A stretch of 64,000 bases of DNA from CAYYFX01 sp046330135 (GCA_046330135.1 JAXLTI010000004.1:806001-870000); one strand, 5' to 3'. Shown: positions 20,401 through 29,472, counted from the first letter of the stretch. The notes: a model not told the origin generated them from the sequence alone. Numbers and translations: made by a program.

Positions 20401-23400
20401 CTACTCGTCCACGGGCACGGGCTCGCTCTCCTTCGAGTCGGGTCCGTATCTGTCCAACTTCCAGTGCGTGGACGGGACCACGTTCGGCGACCTGCTCATG
20501 AACTTCGCGTCGTCGACGAACACCCTCGACCTGAACGCGACCGGGACGGTCCAGTACGTGTTCCGCAACCTCGTGTGCGGCGGGACGGCCGGGACCGGGA
20601 CGGCGGGCGGCACGCTCAAGCTCAACGAGACGGGCGTCACGAACGTGACGGTCATGGGGGACGTGAGCATCGCGCCGGCGACGGTCACGAACACCGGCGG
20701 CGGCTTCATCGGCACGGCGGCCACGACGGGAACGGTCACGGTGCGCGGGAACCTCTCGAGCACGAGCACCGCGACGTCCCAGCCCATCTTCAGCAGCACG
20801 GGCACGAACACGCTCGTGATGGGCGGCTCGTCCGCGCAGAGCTTCAGCCTCCCCGTGAGCGCCACGACCTTCACGGGCGCCGCGCTCGAGATCGGCAACT
20901 CGAGCGGCGGCGTGACGCTGGGCGGCTCGTCGCTCCTCTACACGATGGGCGGCACGCTCCACTTCACGAGCGGCAACGTCGTGACGGGGAGCAACATGCT
21001 CGTCATTCCGTCCGGCAGCACTCTCACGCGCACGAGCGGGCACGTCGTGGGCAGCCTGCGGAAGAGCGTGGGCACCGGCAGCTCGGTGGCACGGACCTTC
21101 GAGGTCGGGACCGGCGTGGACTACGCGCCGGTCGACGTCGTCTTCGGCAGCGTGGGCACGGCCGGGAGCATGACGGCCACGACGGCGGCCGGTGACCACC
21201 CGAGCCTCGCGACGTCGGACCTGAACGCGGCCAAGACGGCCAACCGGTACTGGACGGTCTCGAACGGCGGCGTGGGCTTCACCACGGCCGACGTCACGCT
21301 GAACTTCGTCCCGACGGACCTGGACGGGCCCGCGAATCCGAACAACTTCGTCGTCCGCAAGTACGACGCGCCGAGCTGGTCGTCGCCGACGACCGGAACG
21401 CGCACGTCGACGAGCACGCAGGCCACGGGGATCACTTCCTTCAGTGACTTCGCCGTCGGCGAGGTCGTCGTGGCGGACCACACGATCACCGCGACCGCGG
21501 GCGCGGGCGGCTCGATCAGCCCGAGCGGCGCGGTGCTCGTGCCCGACGGCACGAACCGGACCTTCACCGTCACGCCGGACTCCTGCCACGTGGTGGCCGA
21601 CGTCGTCGTGGACAGCGTGTCGGTCGGGGCGGTCACGAGTTACACGTTCACGAACGTGACGGCGGATCACGCCATCCACGCGACGTTCACGCCGATCACC
21701 TACACGATCACGGCCTCGGCCGGCGCGGGCGGCGCGATCAGCCCGAGCGGGGCGGTCTCCGTGGCGTGCGGGACGGACACGACGTTCACGATCGCTGCGG
21801 ACTCCTGCCACACGGTGGCGGACGTGCTGGTGGACGGCGTCTCGGTCGGCGCCGTGACCACCTATGCGTTCACGGGCGTGCACGCTCCCCACACGATCGC
21901 TGCGTCGTTCAACGCGATCACGTACACGATCACGGCCTCGGCCGGTGCGGGCGGCTCGATCAGCCCGAGCGGCGCCGTCGCGGTGAGCTGCGGCACGGAC
22001 TCCACCTTCACGATCACGCCCAACGCCTGCTTCGCGGTGGCGGACGTGCTGGTGGACAGCGTGTCGGTGGGCGCGGTCACGAGCTACACGTTCACGAACG
22101 TGCAGGCGCCCCACACGATTCATGCGACGTTCGTGGCCGTCACGTACACGATCACGGCCTCGGCGGGCGCGGGCGGCTCGATCAGCCCGAGCGGTGCGGT
22201 CGCCGTGGCGTGCGGCGCGGACACGACGTTCACGATCGCTGCGGACTCGTGCCACACGGTCGCGGACGTCCTGGTGGACGGGGTCTCGGTGGGCGCGGTC
22301 ACGACCTACACGTTCACGAGCGTGGCGTTGAGCCACACGATCGCGGCGACCTTCAACCCCATCACCTACACGATCACGGCCTCGGCCGGCACGGGCGGGT
22401 CGATCAACCCGAGCGGCGCCGTCCTCGTGGCATGCGGGACGGACACGACGTTCACGGTCTCGGCCGGACTCGGCTTCGCGATCGCGGACGTTCTCGTGGA
22501 CGGCGGCTCGGTCGGCGCCGTCGCGACCTATACGTTCACGAACGTTCAGGCCGCCCACACGATCGCGGCGAGCTTCGTCGCGGTGCCGGTGACGAACGTG
22601 AACACCGGCCTCAGCTACGCGACGATCACGGCGGCGATCGATGCGCCGCAGACCCTGGACGGTCATACGCTCCAGATCGGGGCGGGGACGTACGAGGAGC
22701 AGGTCGTCGTCACCAAGGCCCTGACGCTGACCGGCGCCGGGTGCGGCGTGACGGTGATCCAGAGCCCGGCGATCCTGGCGGCGTCCTTCGGGTCGCCCGC
22801 GAACAAGCCGGTGGTCTTCGTGAACGGCAAGAACGCCGTGATCGAGAACCTCACGGTGGACGGCCTGGGTCGCGGCAACGCGAACTCCCGGTTCGTCGGC
22901 GTCGCCTACTGGAACGGCGGTGGCAAGGTCGCGAACGTGTGCGTGGTGCACGTCGAGGACACGCCGTTCGACGGAGCGCAGCACGGCGTGGGCGTCTACT
23001 CGAACAACGACACGGGCGGCCCGTACGCGCTCGAGCTGGACCACGTGACGATCACGGACTTCCAGAAGAACGGGACGGCGCTCAACGGCGCCGGCATGAC
23101 CGTGAACGTCCACGACTGCACGGTCACCGGGAAGGGCTACACCGCGGTCACGGCGCAGAACGGCATCCAGGTCAGCTACGGCGCCGGGGGCGCGGTCACC
23201 GACTGCAAGATCTCCGACATCGGATTCTCGCCGGCCACGTACGTGGCGAGCGGCCTGATCACGGTGGAGGCGGGTCCGGTGACGGCGTCCGGCCTGAAGG
23301 ATGCGAACGCGATCACGAACGTCCAGGCGCCGGTGTCGTGGTACGACACGAACGGCACGATGGACGGCATCGGGGTCTCGGGCGGCGCCGACTTCGGCCC

Positions 23401-26008
23401 GATCTTCATCTACAACTCGAGCACGTCGCTGGCGGCGGCCCCGAGGAGCAAGGAGCCGTTCCGGCCGCGCGCGGCGTTCGACTCGCCGGACGACCACGGC
23501 GTGGCGAAGCGCAGGAGCCTCACGCGCTCGACGTACACCGTCGACGTGAAGAACTCCTGCCTCACGGGCACGGACGTCGCGGGGACGGTGGGCATCTTCG
23601 CCTACACGGAAGGCGGCGCCCTCAACGTCACGGCCACGAACAACGACGTCCATCACTGGGACTACGGGTTCTACAACTACGGCGCCGCATCGGTGCTGAC
23701 CGCGAACCGCAACTCCATCAGCGCGAACGTGTCGGCGGGCTACCAGAACGACTCGGCCCCGCCGCAGGATGCCACGCTGAACTGGTGGGGCGCCGCGACC
23801 GGTCCCTCGGGCGACGGCGGCGGGACGGGCGACGCGGTTCTCGGCGGGAACGTGGCGTTCTCGCCCTTCCTCCACAGCGGTCTGGACGCGTCGGCCGGCT
23901 GCGGCTTCGTGCCGGTCACGCACACGCTCACGGCGAGCGCCGGGCCGAACGGCTCGATCGCTCCGACCGGCGTGGTCACGGTGTACGACGGCGACGACAA
24001 GACCTTCACGATCACGCCCAGCTCGTGCTACCAGGTCGCGGACGTCCTGGTGGACGGCGGGTCGGTCGGTGCCGTCGGCAGCTACACCTTCACGAACGTC
24101 ACTCAGGATCACACGATCAGCGCGACGTTCGCGGCCTCCTCGTTCACGATCACGGCGAGCGCCGGTCCCGGCGGCTCGATCACTCCCTCGGGCGCGGTGC
24201 TCGTGCCCTGCGGGACGGACTCGACGTTCACGATCACGCCGGCGGCCTGCCATCACGTCGCCGACGTCCTGGTGGACGGGGTCTCGGTCGGCGCCGTCGC
24301 GACGTACGCGTTCACGAACGTGACGGCGAACCACACGATCGCCGCCTCGTTCGCCCTGAACGATCCGTCGATCATCACGGCGACGGCCGGTGCCGGCGGC
24401 TCGATCAGTCCCTCGGGCGCGGTCTCCGTCGCCTGCGGGGCCGACACGACGTTCACGATCTCCCCGAGCGCGTGCCACACGATCGCCGACGTCCTGGTGG
24501 ACGGCGTGTCGGTCGGGGCGGTGGCGAGCTACACGTTCACGAACGTGTCGGCGAACCACACGATCGCGGCGTCGTTCGCGCCGATCACCTACACGATCAC
24601 CGCGACGGCCGGTGCGGGCGGCTCGATCAGCCCGAGCGGCGCGGTCCTGGTGACGTGCGGCAACGACACGACGTTCACGATCACGCCGAACGCCTGCCAC
24701 ACGGTGGCGGACGTCGTGGTGAACGGCGTCTCGGTCGGGGCCGTCACGACCTACACCTTCACGAACGTCCACGCGGACCAGACGATCGCGGTGACCTTCG
24801 TGGGGAACACCTACACGATCACCGCCACGGCGGGCTCCGGCGGCTCGATCAGTCCGAGCGGCGCGGTCGTGGTGGCGTGCGACACCGACACGACGTTCAC
24901 GATCACCCCGGCGCCCTGCCACGTGGTGGCGGACGTGGTGGTGGACGGCAGCTCCGTCGGGCCGGTGACGACCTACACGTTCACGAACGTGCAGGCGAAC
25001 CACACGATCGCGGCCACGTTCACCCTCGGCTCGTCGATCATCACGGCCACGGCGGGCGCCGGCGGAACGATCACGCCGTCCGGGTCAGTCGCGGTGCCGT
25101 GCGGCTCGGACACGACGTTCACGATCGCGCCCGATGCATGCCACGTGCTGGCGGATGTCGTGGTGGACGGTGTGCCGGTCGGTCCGGTGACGACCTACAC
25201 GTTCACGAACGTGACCACCGCTCACACGATCGCGGCGAGCTTCACCAGCCTGACGTACACGATCTCGGCGCTTTCTGGCGTGGGCGGGACCACCAGCCCC
25301 TCCGGCGCGGTCATCGTGAATTGCGGAGAGGATCAGACGATCACCATCCTGCCTGACACCACGTCCTGCTTCCACATCGCGAACGTGATGGTGGACGGCG
25401 TTTGGGTGGGCCCCGTGGCAAGCTACACGTTCGCGCACGTGACCGCCAACCACACGATCATCGCTACCTTCGGCATCTCGTCGTACACGCTGACGGTCAA
25501 CGTGGTGGGTGGCGGGACGGTCACCAAGTTCCCGGACCAGGCAACCTACCTGTGCAACACCAGCGTCCTGCTGGTGCCGGCGGCGAGCCCGGGCTTCGTG
25601 TTCACCGGTTGGAGCGGTGACGCGACCGGCACGGACAACCCGCTCACGATCGTCATGAACGCGAACAAGACGATCACGGCGACCTTCACCGACGTAGCCA
25701 CGGCGGTGGCGGAGAACCTCCTCGCCGAGGGCAAGGCGCTGGGGATCTATCCGAACCCGTCGAAGGTGGGCGGGACCCACGTGGTCTTCCGTGCTCCGGC
25801 GACCGGGAGTGTGGAGGTCACGGTCGTGGATGTGACGGGCCGGATGGTGAAGCGGCTCAGCGCGGGTGAGTCGGTGTCCGGCTTCCGCACGGTCACGTGG
25901 GACGGTCGGGACGAGATCGGCAGTCGGGTTTCGGCGGGCACGTACTTCGTCCGGATGACGGCCTCGACCGGCGTCACGACGACGAAGCGCCTGGTGGTCA
26001 TCCGGTAG
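14429..26008 (+). CDS. Giant modular surface protein 1 (3859 aa)
   Basis: A signal peptide (residues 1-33, ending SSVRAQ) is followed by a beta-sandwich (34-250). Next come two homologous units, each a beta-helix-like stretch plus a CARDB-like sandwich with the motif VPVRYRIVGPAPSPAEVYN (about 260-900 and 903-1525). Then come a G8-like module starting WDGGASTTNWGDAANWNP (1530-2347), five Cys-containing InlB-like repeats (2350-2720), and a right-handed beta-helix ending in NWWGAATGPSG (2721-3164). Seven more Cys repeats and one classical InlB-like repeat with FTGWSGDATG follow (3165-3754), and the FlgD/Por-like C-terminal domain ends it (YPNPSKVGG, VVDVTGRMVKRL, WDGRDEIGSRVSAGTYFV). This is the architecture of adhesins and surface-layer proteins. 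No catalytic site is visible. A strong terminator follows. It heads a tandem of three paralogues. Confidence 0.88.
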   Translation: MRSLATKSLQRYVAWIITALLTTALTGSSVRAQMTYTRTSFAGTYAPISVGGGATALTFSSTDDGTTSIALPFAFTYAGTAFTTSNFLAVCTNGHAFFSTTSVTSPSANANVNLYTTATPNFTLAPYWDDLNIGVVGTNPAGSVLYQTQGSVGSRTLTVQWTSVSSYFSTSSGQPAVINFQVVLYEGTNVIEFQYGPVVGTSLNTAESASIGIEDGTGGNNRYLDAVTGSGQTNNGMVTSSKWPTRFLRFTPGAPAAVAAGTYTVGSGGAYPSLTEAVADLNQRGVSGAVLLSLIDATYDRTNNIFPILIGPIAGTSATNTVTIKPPGSTAALVKYEGVASGNCGNAVSTTAIGTSNEPILGVVGADFIDVELVQLSLVSSGGAADRGLFVLNSSATDGAQNNTFRDVTVTLSRADSTKIGIQQQTVTTPTAASGANSANRYYNLNVSNVFRGVQLTGTSLFPDLNCEIGTVAGGVTVIGGAAANDIGNGTFQTWGIRATSQSGLKVFNCEVRNVTGTSTNTVDGIYLENLGSTTISVGTCEVYGNKVHDLASTSTSGGVVSGLRINLSGAATSVSRVYDNFVWGLTSASTVTTSRRVIGIRVQDAGSGSGATHNVDFNSVRIDPAGLACSNACLEIGTTSGPVMKIRDNILGNFTAAQSGTAKHYCWVTTSGTLIGATGSVSDYNVLHVASATNGYTGLTNATDRALLGDWQAAVSQDPNSKSQNPQYQSASNLHISSSTGTPVESGGSYMSGAITWVPADIDAEARNATTPDIGGDEGSFTQLLLNDVAAASLDDPTNGATKAAGVAFSPKASFVNNGTANQASVPVRYRIVGPAPSPAEVYNQTGTIATLNAGATAQVTFPSVTLAAGGTYTMYAKSELVGDQVTANDEMSGSFDVLAQLCGTYLVGSGQPAPFNTLTGAIGRLNLVGVSCPVVFQLADAVYTSPAETFPITINAITGASATNTVTIKPDASVTSSISGSSATALIVLNGADWVTIDGSNAGTSSRDLTLTNSNTGTSSAVVWGQTTAGADAVTNDVIKNVNLVGSGNTQTLFGAGLGSSTISTSSLGTSNNNNTIRNCSISKTQYGLYSQGASAATKNTGNVFAQNLMNAASPNNVAKGGIWLGYEDNVQVTQNTISGVLQTSSPDVFGIALGLTALSTTGFTGNEVTNAAVTGNSIGSVVNTGTFSAAGITVAQAATGTNLLANNMIAGVSANATSPDVNAGIIAGGGAATTRIYYNSVSMGGTQTGGTQPNLALAVGGTAPIVDIRNNVLSNTQTTGTGKSYAVGLAYSSTAGNYANLTSNNNDLYVATGATFFVGVTGGLTGGTDRATLAAWNTETGRDATPASFSTSPPFQSATDLHINSATATPIESGAVPLAAVTTDFDSETRNATTPDVGADEGNFTALPANDLAATSLDDPTVGGTKTTGAAFSPKATFTNFGTASQTSVPVRYRIVGPAPSPAEVYNDTGTIASIAPLGTAQVTFPSVTLSAAGTYTMYATSELPGEQVPGNDTLSGTFSAATPVITWDGGASTTNWGDAANWNPDGVPTAASNVSLSAAGATTVDVNGPFAANNLDLGSNMTLQLGSNTLTLNGNYNQTAGAIDLGTGTLEAKGNFARSAGTFTGNAGTTVFSGSAAQAIGGGVTHNHVIFRNGGAGVAKSLTAGAAFTANGDLTVETTAQLALSAATATTFTVAGNLDYGGVTGGANVGSLTFSLTGAGKTINGSTALARTAPVSAPAKVEVVETNLLTDPTTARRRSDGADGKPVLVLENTYAQKTTQVDALLAAGDPTKRVVINLDDATIVRNPASFGSLLSSPSPFEMALTVASGASYTLGDNISIAAGKLVTVNGRLNCSTFSVGGAGGLTVNGTSGSSTNGVLGTATSSAAGLGATIVATGTISYLSYPIVEYDAVGDQTINAASHPADAMIYTAGSGTKALDANKVITGDSGSALTKAALWVNAGSTFADGGNRLSFTTSGYANIVVNGAYSSTGTGSLSFESGPYLSNFQCVDGTTFGDLLMNFASSTNTLDLNATGTVQYVFRNLVCGGTAGTGTAGGTLKLNETGVTNVTVMGDVSIAPATVTNTGGGFIGTAATTGTVTVRGNLSSTSTATSQPIFSSTGTNTLVMGGSSAQSFSLPVSATTFTGAALEIGNSSGGVTLGGSSLLYTMGGTLHFTSGNVVTGSNMLVIPSGSTLTRTSGHVVGSLRKSVGTGSSVARTFEVGTGVDYAPVDVVFGSVGTAGSMTATTAAGDHPSLATSDLNAAKTANRYWTVSNGGVGFTTADVTLNFVPTDLDGPANPNNFVVRKYDAPSWSSPTTGTRTSTSTQATGITSFSDFAVGEVVVADHTITATAGAGGSISPSGAVLVPDGTNRTFTVTPDSCHVVADVVVDSVSVGAVTSYTFTNVTADHAIHATFTPITYTITASAGAGGAISPSGAVSVACGTDTTFTIAADSCHTVADVLVDGVSVGAVTTYAFTGVHAPHTIAASFNAITYTITASAGAGGSISPSGAVAVSCGTDSTFTITPNACFAVADVLVDSVSVGAVTSYTFTNVQAPHTIHATFVAVTYTITASAGAGGSISPSGAVAVACGADTTFTIAADSCHTVADVLVDGVSVGAVTTYTFTSVALSHTIAATFNPITYTITASAGTGGSINPSGAVLVACGTDTTFTVSAGLGFAIADVLVDGGSVGAVATYTFTNVQAAHTIAASFVAVPVTNVNTGLSYATITAAIDAPQTLDGHTLQIGAGTYEEQVVVTKALTLTGAGCGVTVIQSPAILAASFGSPANKPVVFVNGKNAVIENLTVDGLGRGNANSRFVGVAYWNGGGKVANVCVVHVEDTPFDGAQHGVGVYSNNDTGGPYALELDHVTITDFQKNGTALNGAGMTVNVHDCTVTGKGYTAVTAQNGIQVSYGAGGAVTDCKISDIGFSPATYVASGLITVEAGPVTASGLKDANAITNVQAPVSWYDTNGTMDGIGVSGGADFGPIFIYNSSTSLAAAPRSKEPFRPRAAFDSPDDHGVAKRRSLTRSTYTVDVKNSCLTGTDVAGTVGIFAYTEGGALNVTATNNDVHHWDYGFYNYGAASVLTANRNSISANVSAGYQNDSAPPQDATLNWWGAATGPSGDGGGTGDAVLGGNVAFSPFLHSGLDASAGCGFVPVTHTLTASAGPNGSIAPTGVVTVYDGDDKTFTITPSSCYQVADVLVDGGSVGAVGSYTFTNVTQDHTISATFAASSFTITASAGPGGSITPSGAVLVPCGTDSTFTITPAACHHVADVLVDGVSVGAVATYAFTNVTANHTIAASFALNDPSIITATAGAGGSISPSGAVSVACGADTTFTISPSACHTIADVLVDGVSVGAVASYTFTNVSANHTIAASFAPITYTITATAGAGGSISPSGAVLVTCGNDTTFTITPNACHTVADVVVNGVSVGAVTTYTFTNVHADQTIAVTFVGNTYTITATAGSGGSISPSGAVVVACDTDTTFTITPAPCHVVADVVVDGSSVGPVTTYTFTNVQANHTIAATFTLGSSIITATAGAGGTITPSGSVAVPCGSDTTFTIAPDACHVLADVVVDGVPVGPVTTYTFTNVTTAHTIAASFTSLTYTISALSGVGGTTSPSGAVIVNCGEDQTITILPDTTSCFHIANVMVDGVWVGPVASYTFAHVTANHTIIATFGISSYTLTVNVVGGGTVTKFPDQATYLCNTSVLLVPAASPGFVFTGWSGDATGTDNPLTIVMNANKTITATFTDVATAVAENLLAEGKALGIYPNPSKVGGTHVVFRAPATGSVEVTVVDVTGRMVKRLSAGESVSGFRTVTWDGRDEIGSRVSAGTYFVRMTASTGVTTTKRLVVIR
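21479..22590 (+). repeat. Five tandem Cys-containing InlB-like repeats (giant 1, first array)
   Basis: Five in-frame units of about 74 codons share TITASAGAGGSISPSGAV, then V.CGTDTTFTI, DSCHTVADVLVDGVSVGAV, YTFTNV and HTI.A.F. Each normally has two cysteines about ten residues apart; the first unit has VPDGTN in place of the first cysteine. The fold matches divergent InlB B-repeats (Flg_new_2-like). Confidence 0.8.
23921..25690 (+). repeat. Eight tandem InlB-like repeats (giant 1, second array)
   Basis: Seven Cys-type units of about 74 codons precede one unit of the classical form (GGGTVTKFPDQATYLCNTSV, FTGWSGDATGTDNPLTIVM). High similarity between units suggests expansion by unequal recombination. 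Confidence 0.8.
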
Positions 26009-26036
26009 CGGTCGTCCGTCGCGAGACGGCGGAGGG

Positions 26037-26061
26037 GGCCCGGGACCTCGAGTCCCGGGCC
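26037..26061 (+). terminator. Intrinsic terminator after giant 1
   Basis: Perfect 10-base arms GGCCCGGGAC and GTCCCGGGCC enclose loop CTCGA and are followed by TTTCCGTT. It sits 28 nt after the stop codon. Confidence 0.75.
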
Positions 26062-26175
26062 TTTCCGTTGCGGTTCCAGCCTCGAACCCGCCGGCCGGGC
26101 GCAGGGGTCCGCCGGAGGGAGGTCGTCGGCCTTCGCGTGGCTCCCGCCGCTGGCGGGTCGCGGTCGGCGGCGGGT

Positions 26176-26280
26176 CGAGTTGACCCGGTCGTGCGAAACG
26201 GGCGACAATCGACGTGCTTTCCCCCCGCATCTCGCAGCTGGCCCCCGGGCCGAGGTTTCATGCCGCATCGACGAGCCCCC
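26176..26280 (+). repeat. Duplicated promoter-leader block, copy 1
   Basis: About nine in ten bases match 29590-29693 by eye. The copy includes the promoter, the invariant TTCCCCCCGCATCTCGCAG tract and the start codon. CTC (26231-26233) can pair with GAG of the ribosome-binding site (26252-26254), flanking a GGCC/GGCC stem, so the leader could fold over the initiation region. Confidence 0.65.
26180..26209 (+). promoter_or_regulatory. Candidate promoter of giant surface protein 2
   Basis: TTGACC (26180-26185), an 18-bp spacer, then GACAAT (26204-26209). The same boxes and spacing occur before giant 3, inside a duplicated block of roughly 105 bp (26176-26280). Confidence 0.6.
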
Positions 26281-29200
26281 GGGCTGGAAGGCCGGGGGGG
26301 CGGGAAGCTCCTGCGAAGGTCATTCCCCTCGCTCTGGCTCGCCCTCCTCACGACGGTCGTCGCCGCGGACGCCCACGCATCGATCACGAGCATCGCCAGC
26401 GGGAGCTGGAGCGCCCCGGCGACATGGTCCGGCGGGACCGTGCCCACGGGGGCCGACACGGTCACGATCGCGGACGGCCACACGGTCACCATCGACGTCG
26501 CGGCGGTTTGCGCCGGTCTGACGGTGGGGCAGGGTACGTCGGGGGTCCTCCAGTTCGAGGCCACGACAGCTCGTACCCTCACGGTCTCCGGCAATGTGAC
26601 GATCGCGGCCGGCGGGACTCTGCAGTCGGCGGCCACCGGGACCGTCACCACCCACGTGCTCTCTCTGGCCGGCAACTTGACGAACGACGGCACGCTGGAG
26701 TTCAGCACGAACGGGAACGCGGCGGGCGCCGGCATCATCTTCACGGGAGCGTCGAGCAACACGTTCTCCGGGACCGGCGCCACGACCGACATCCGCACCC
26801 TGACGATCAACAAGGGATTCTCGTCGGCGAACGTCCTCGAGCTGGCGCCGAGCAACTTCACCGTCCAGGGCAGCACCACCGATGCCGCGGCCTCGGCCTT
26901 CCTCACGCTCACGAACGGCACGCTGGAGGTGTCGGGGACGTTTCCGGGGACGCATCGGACGTTCGCGACGGCCGGCTACTCGATCCCGTCGACGGCGGGC
27001 TTCTGGCTCGACAACCCGAGCTACACCGTGGCGGGCCAGAGCGGGTCCCCGACGAACAGCGGTCTCCTGCGGCTCACGCAAGGGACGTTCAACGTGGGCA
27101 CCTCGCCCGGGGACGCGATGGGCGCGAGCACCAGCGCGACGTTCCTCATCGAGGGCGGCACGCTGAACGTGGCGAGCCGCCTCGCCACGGCCAACACGGT
27201 GACCTACACGCAATCGGGCGGCACCGTCAACGTGACCACGGTCGGCAACGCGACCTCGTCGGGCGGCGGATTCGACCTCAGCTCCGGGGCCAACGTCGTG
27301 AATCTCAGCGGCGGCACGATCGTGCTGAACAAGCCGAGCACCGCCGCCGTTCCGGTGGACTACCGGGTGGGGGCGGCGTCCGGCTCCATCACCGGAGGCA
27401 CTCTCCAGATCGGGAACGCCGGCACGCCGGCGGGCTCGAACTTCCGCATCGCCGGTTTCATGGCGAACGTGGTCATCGACAGCACGACGACCCCGAAGAC
27501 GGCGACGCTCTTCGCGGGCCTTCCGGCGACGAATTGCCTGAACCTGACCATCCCCGGCGGCACCACGCTGAATCTCAACGGCATCCGCTGGGTCGTGAGC
27601 GGTTCGACCTGCACGAACAACGGGACGCTGGACGGCACGCTGTCGGGCAGCGGGCTGTATTTCTTCGGCTCCCCGAACGGACTGCAGGACCTCGGCCGCT
27701 TCGCGTCCGTCGCGGACGCGGCGCCCGGGGACGACGCGCCGCTGAGCGGGCGGCTGAAACTGGAGGAGCCGGCGGGAGCGCGCGCGGCGCAGAGCTACAC
27801 GGGAGCCGGCACCGTCACACCGCCGCTCGGCGCGCTCGAGCTCGACAACCCGGCGGGCCTGATGATCGACCCCGCCAGCGCCGTCATCGTGGCCGGCCGC
27901 GTGAACCTCTTCCGCGGCACGCTGATCAACAGCAACAGGATCACGCTCGGCAACGGCGGCACGACCGCGGCGACCACCCAGCTCGGAGGCATCGGACTGC
28001 TGGTGGCCGGCGGCTCGTTCGACCAGCCGCCGACGTTCAACTACGGGACCGGCGGCTACGTGCTCATCTACTCGCAGGAGGGCGTCGGCCGCACGACCGG
28101 CTTCGAGATTCCGCCGTCGCGGATCGTCAACCTCGTGTTCCTCGCCAACACGAGCGGTCTCACGATCGCCGGCGGCGGCATCACGCTGACCACCGGTCTC
28201 TCCTTGGCGGGCGGCCTGATCAACACCTCCGCCGGGAACGTGCTGACGCTCGCGAACTCGCTGGCGAGCCCGCCGCTCGGAACCGCGACGAGCTACGTGA
28301 ACGGGCCGCTGGCGATCGAGTTCAACGTCTCGAGCCCCACGGTTCGGACGTACGCGATCGGGAAAGGCGCGGCGTTCCGGCCTCTCCTCCTGAGAGGCGT
28401 CAACACGGGCGGCGTGCTGCAGACGTACACCGCGGAGGTCTTCAACTCGGCGACGGGCGGCACGCCCCTTCCCCCTCTGGCGGCGCTCGATCCGGCTCGC
28501 TACTGGACGCTCTCCAACAGCGCGAACCTGAATCCTTCGGCGCGCGTCCGGATCACGTACGGCGCCGACGACGGCGTGGTCGCGCCGAGCAGCGCGCGGC
28601 TGGCCCAGAGCAGCGCCGTGGCCGGCAGCTACGCGAGCCTCGGCGGCACGGCGACGGCCACGACCGTGGAATCCACGGTCGACCTCACGCCGGGCAACGA
28701 CTACTTCACGCTCGCGCAGGTGGCCCCGCACGTCATCACCGCGAGCGCGGGCGCAGGGGGCTCGATCAACCCGGGCGGTGCGGTCCTGGTGCCCGACGGC
28801 GCCAACCAGACTTTCAACGTCGCGCCCGACGCATGCCACGTGATCGAAGACGTCCTGGTGGACAGCGTGTCGGTCGGTCCGGTGGCGAGCTACACGTTCA
28901 CGGGCGTGACTGCCGACCACACGATCCTCGCGACCTTCGCATCGATCGCCCACACGTTGTCCGTCAACGTGGTCGGCGGCGGAACGGTCACGAAGGATCC
29001 GGACCAGCCCGCATACCCGTGCGGGGCGAGCGTGCAGTTGACGCCGGTGGCGAGCTCCGGCTTCGCGTTCACCGGCTGGAGCGGCGACGCCACCGGCGCC
29101 GACGATCCGCTCACGGTCGTGATGAACGCGGACAAGACGATCACGGCCACGTTCACGGACATCGCGACGGCGGTGGCGGAGAGTCTCCTCGGCGAAGGCA

Positions 29201-29472
29201 GGACGCTGGAGATCTTCCCGAACCCGTCGAAGGCGGGCGGGACCCACGTGGTCTTCCGGGCCCCGGCGACCGGGAGCGTGGAGGTCTCGGTCGTGGACGT
29301 GACGGGCCGGCTGGTGAGGCGGCTCACTTCGCGTGCGTCGTCGTCCGGCTTCCGCACCGTCACCTGGGACGGTCGGGACGAGAGTGGCCGCTCGGTGTCG
29401 GCGGGCACGTACTTCGTCCGGATGACGGGCGCGAGCGGCATGACCACGAAGCGCCTGGTGGTCCTCCGATAG
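26260..29472 (+). CDS. Giant modular surface protein 2 (1070 aa, shortest of the three)
   Basis: The ATG at 26260 (MPHRRAPGLEG) follows GAGG with a 4-nt spacer and matches the start of giant 3; an arginine-rich n-region leads into the signal helix LWLALLTTVVAADAHA. The body (about 44-820) starts with a G8-like motif (GSWSAPATWSGGTVPTGADT, VTIDVAAVC) and continues as repetitive beta-strand sequence, aligning over its full length with the central module of giant 3. Then come one Cys-type repeat lacking its first cysteine (824-897), one classical InlB-like unit with FTGWSGDATG, and the FlgD/Por-like domain (FPNPSKAGG, VVDVTGRLVRRL, WDGRDESGRSVSAGTYFV). A surface adhesin or matrix role is inferred from architecture only. 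Confidence 0.87.
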   Translation: MPHRRAPGLEGRGGGKLLRRSFPSLWLALLTTVVAADAHASITSIASGSWSAPATWSGGTVPTGADTVTIADGHTVTIDVAAVCAGLTVGQGTSGVLQFEATTARTLTVSGNVTIAAGGTLQSAATGTVTTHVLSLAGNLTNDGTLEFSTNGNAAGAGIIFTGASSNTFSGTGATTDIRTLTINKGFSSANVLELAPSNFTVQGSTTDAAASAFLTLTNGTLEVSGTFPGTHRTFATAGYSIPSTAGFWLDNPSYTVAGQSGSPTNSGLLRLTQGTFNVGTSPGDAMGASTSATFLIEGGTLNVASRLATANTVTYTQSGGTVNVTTVGNATSSGGGFDLSSGANVVNLSGGTIVLNKPSTAAVPVDYRVGAASGSITGGTLQIGNAGTPAGSNFRIAGFMANVVIDSTTTPKTATLFAGLPATNCLNLTIPGGTTLNLNGIRWVVSGSTCTNNGTLDGTLSGSGLYFFGSPNGLQDLGRFASVADAAPGDDAPLSGRLKLEEPAGARAAQSYTGAGTVTPPLGALELDNPAGLMIDPASAVIVAGRVNLFRGTLINSNRITLGNGGTTAATTQLGGIGLLVAGGSFDQPPTFNYGTGGYVLIYSQEGVGRTTGFEIPPSRIVNLVFLANTSGLTIAGGGITLTTGLSLAGGLINTSAGNVLTLANSLASPPLGTATSYVNGPLAIEFNVSSPTVRTYAIGKGAAFRPLLLRGVNTGGVLQTYTAEVFNSATGGTPLPPLAALDPARYWTLSNSANLNPSARVRITYGADDGVVAPSSARLAQSSAVAGSYASLGGTATATTVESTVDLTPGNDYFTLAQVAPHVITASAGAGGSINPGGAVLVPDGANQTFNVAPDACHVIEDVLVDSVSVGPVASYTFTGVTADHTILATFASIAHTLSVNVVGGGTVTKDPDQPAYPCGASVQLTPVASSGFAFTGWSGDATGADDPLTVVMNADKTITATFTDIATAVAESLLGEGRTLEIFPNPSKAGGTHVVFRAPATGSVEVSVVDVTGRLVRRLTSRASSSGFRTVTWDGRDESGRSVSAGTYFVRMTGASGMTTKRLVVLR
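28731..29165 (+). repeat. Two InlB-like repeats (giant 2)
   Basis: One unit of the Cys-array type (ITASAGAGGSINPGGAV, DACHVIEDVLVDSVSVG) is followed by one classical unit (VVGGGTVTKDPDQPAYPC). This is the minimal version of the arrays in giants 1 and 3. Confidence 0.7.

Noticed and set aside
18941..25003. A 2020-codon open frame on the minus strand, antisense to giant 1
   Set aside because: It mirrors the repetitive, GC-rich giant gene. Its product is mostly Arg, Asp, Ala, Val and His without domains, and it has no start context or signal.
21479..25690. Possible CRISPR-like array because of regular repeats
   Set aside because: Units are about 222 bp, in frame, with no spacers; they encode InlB-like protein repeats.
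26176..26260. Possible c-di-GMP (GEMM) riboswitch in the giant-gene leaders
   Set aside because: The conserved GGGCAAACC and GACGCAAAGCC blocks of that riboswitch are not present, and the leader is only about 45 nt long.
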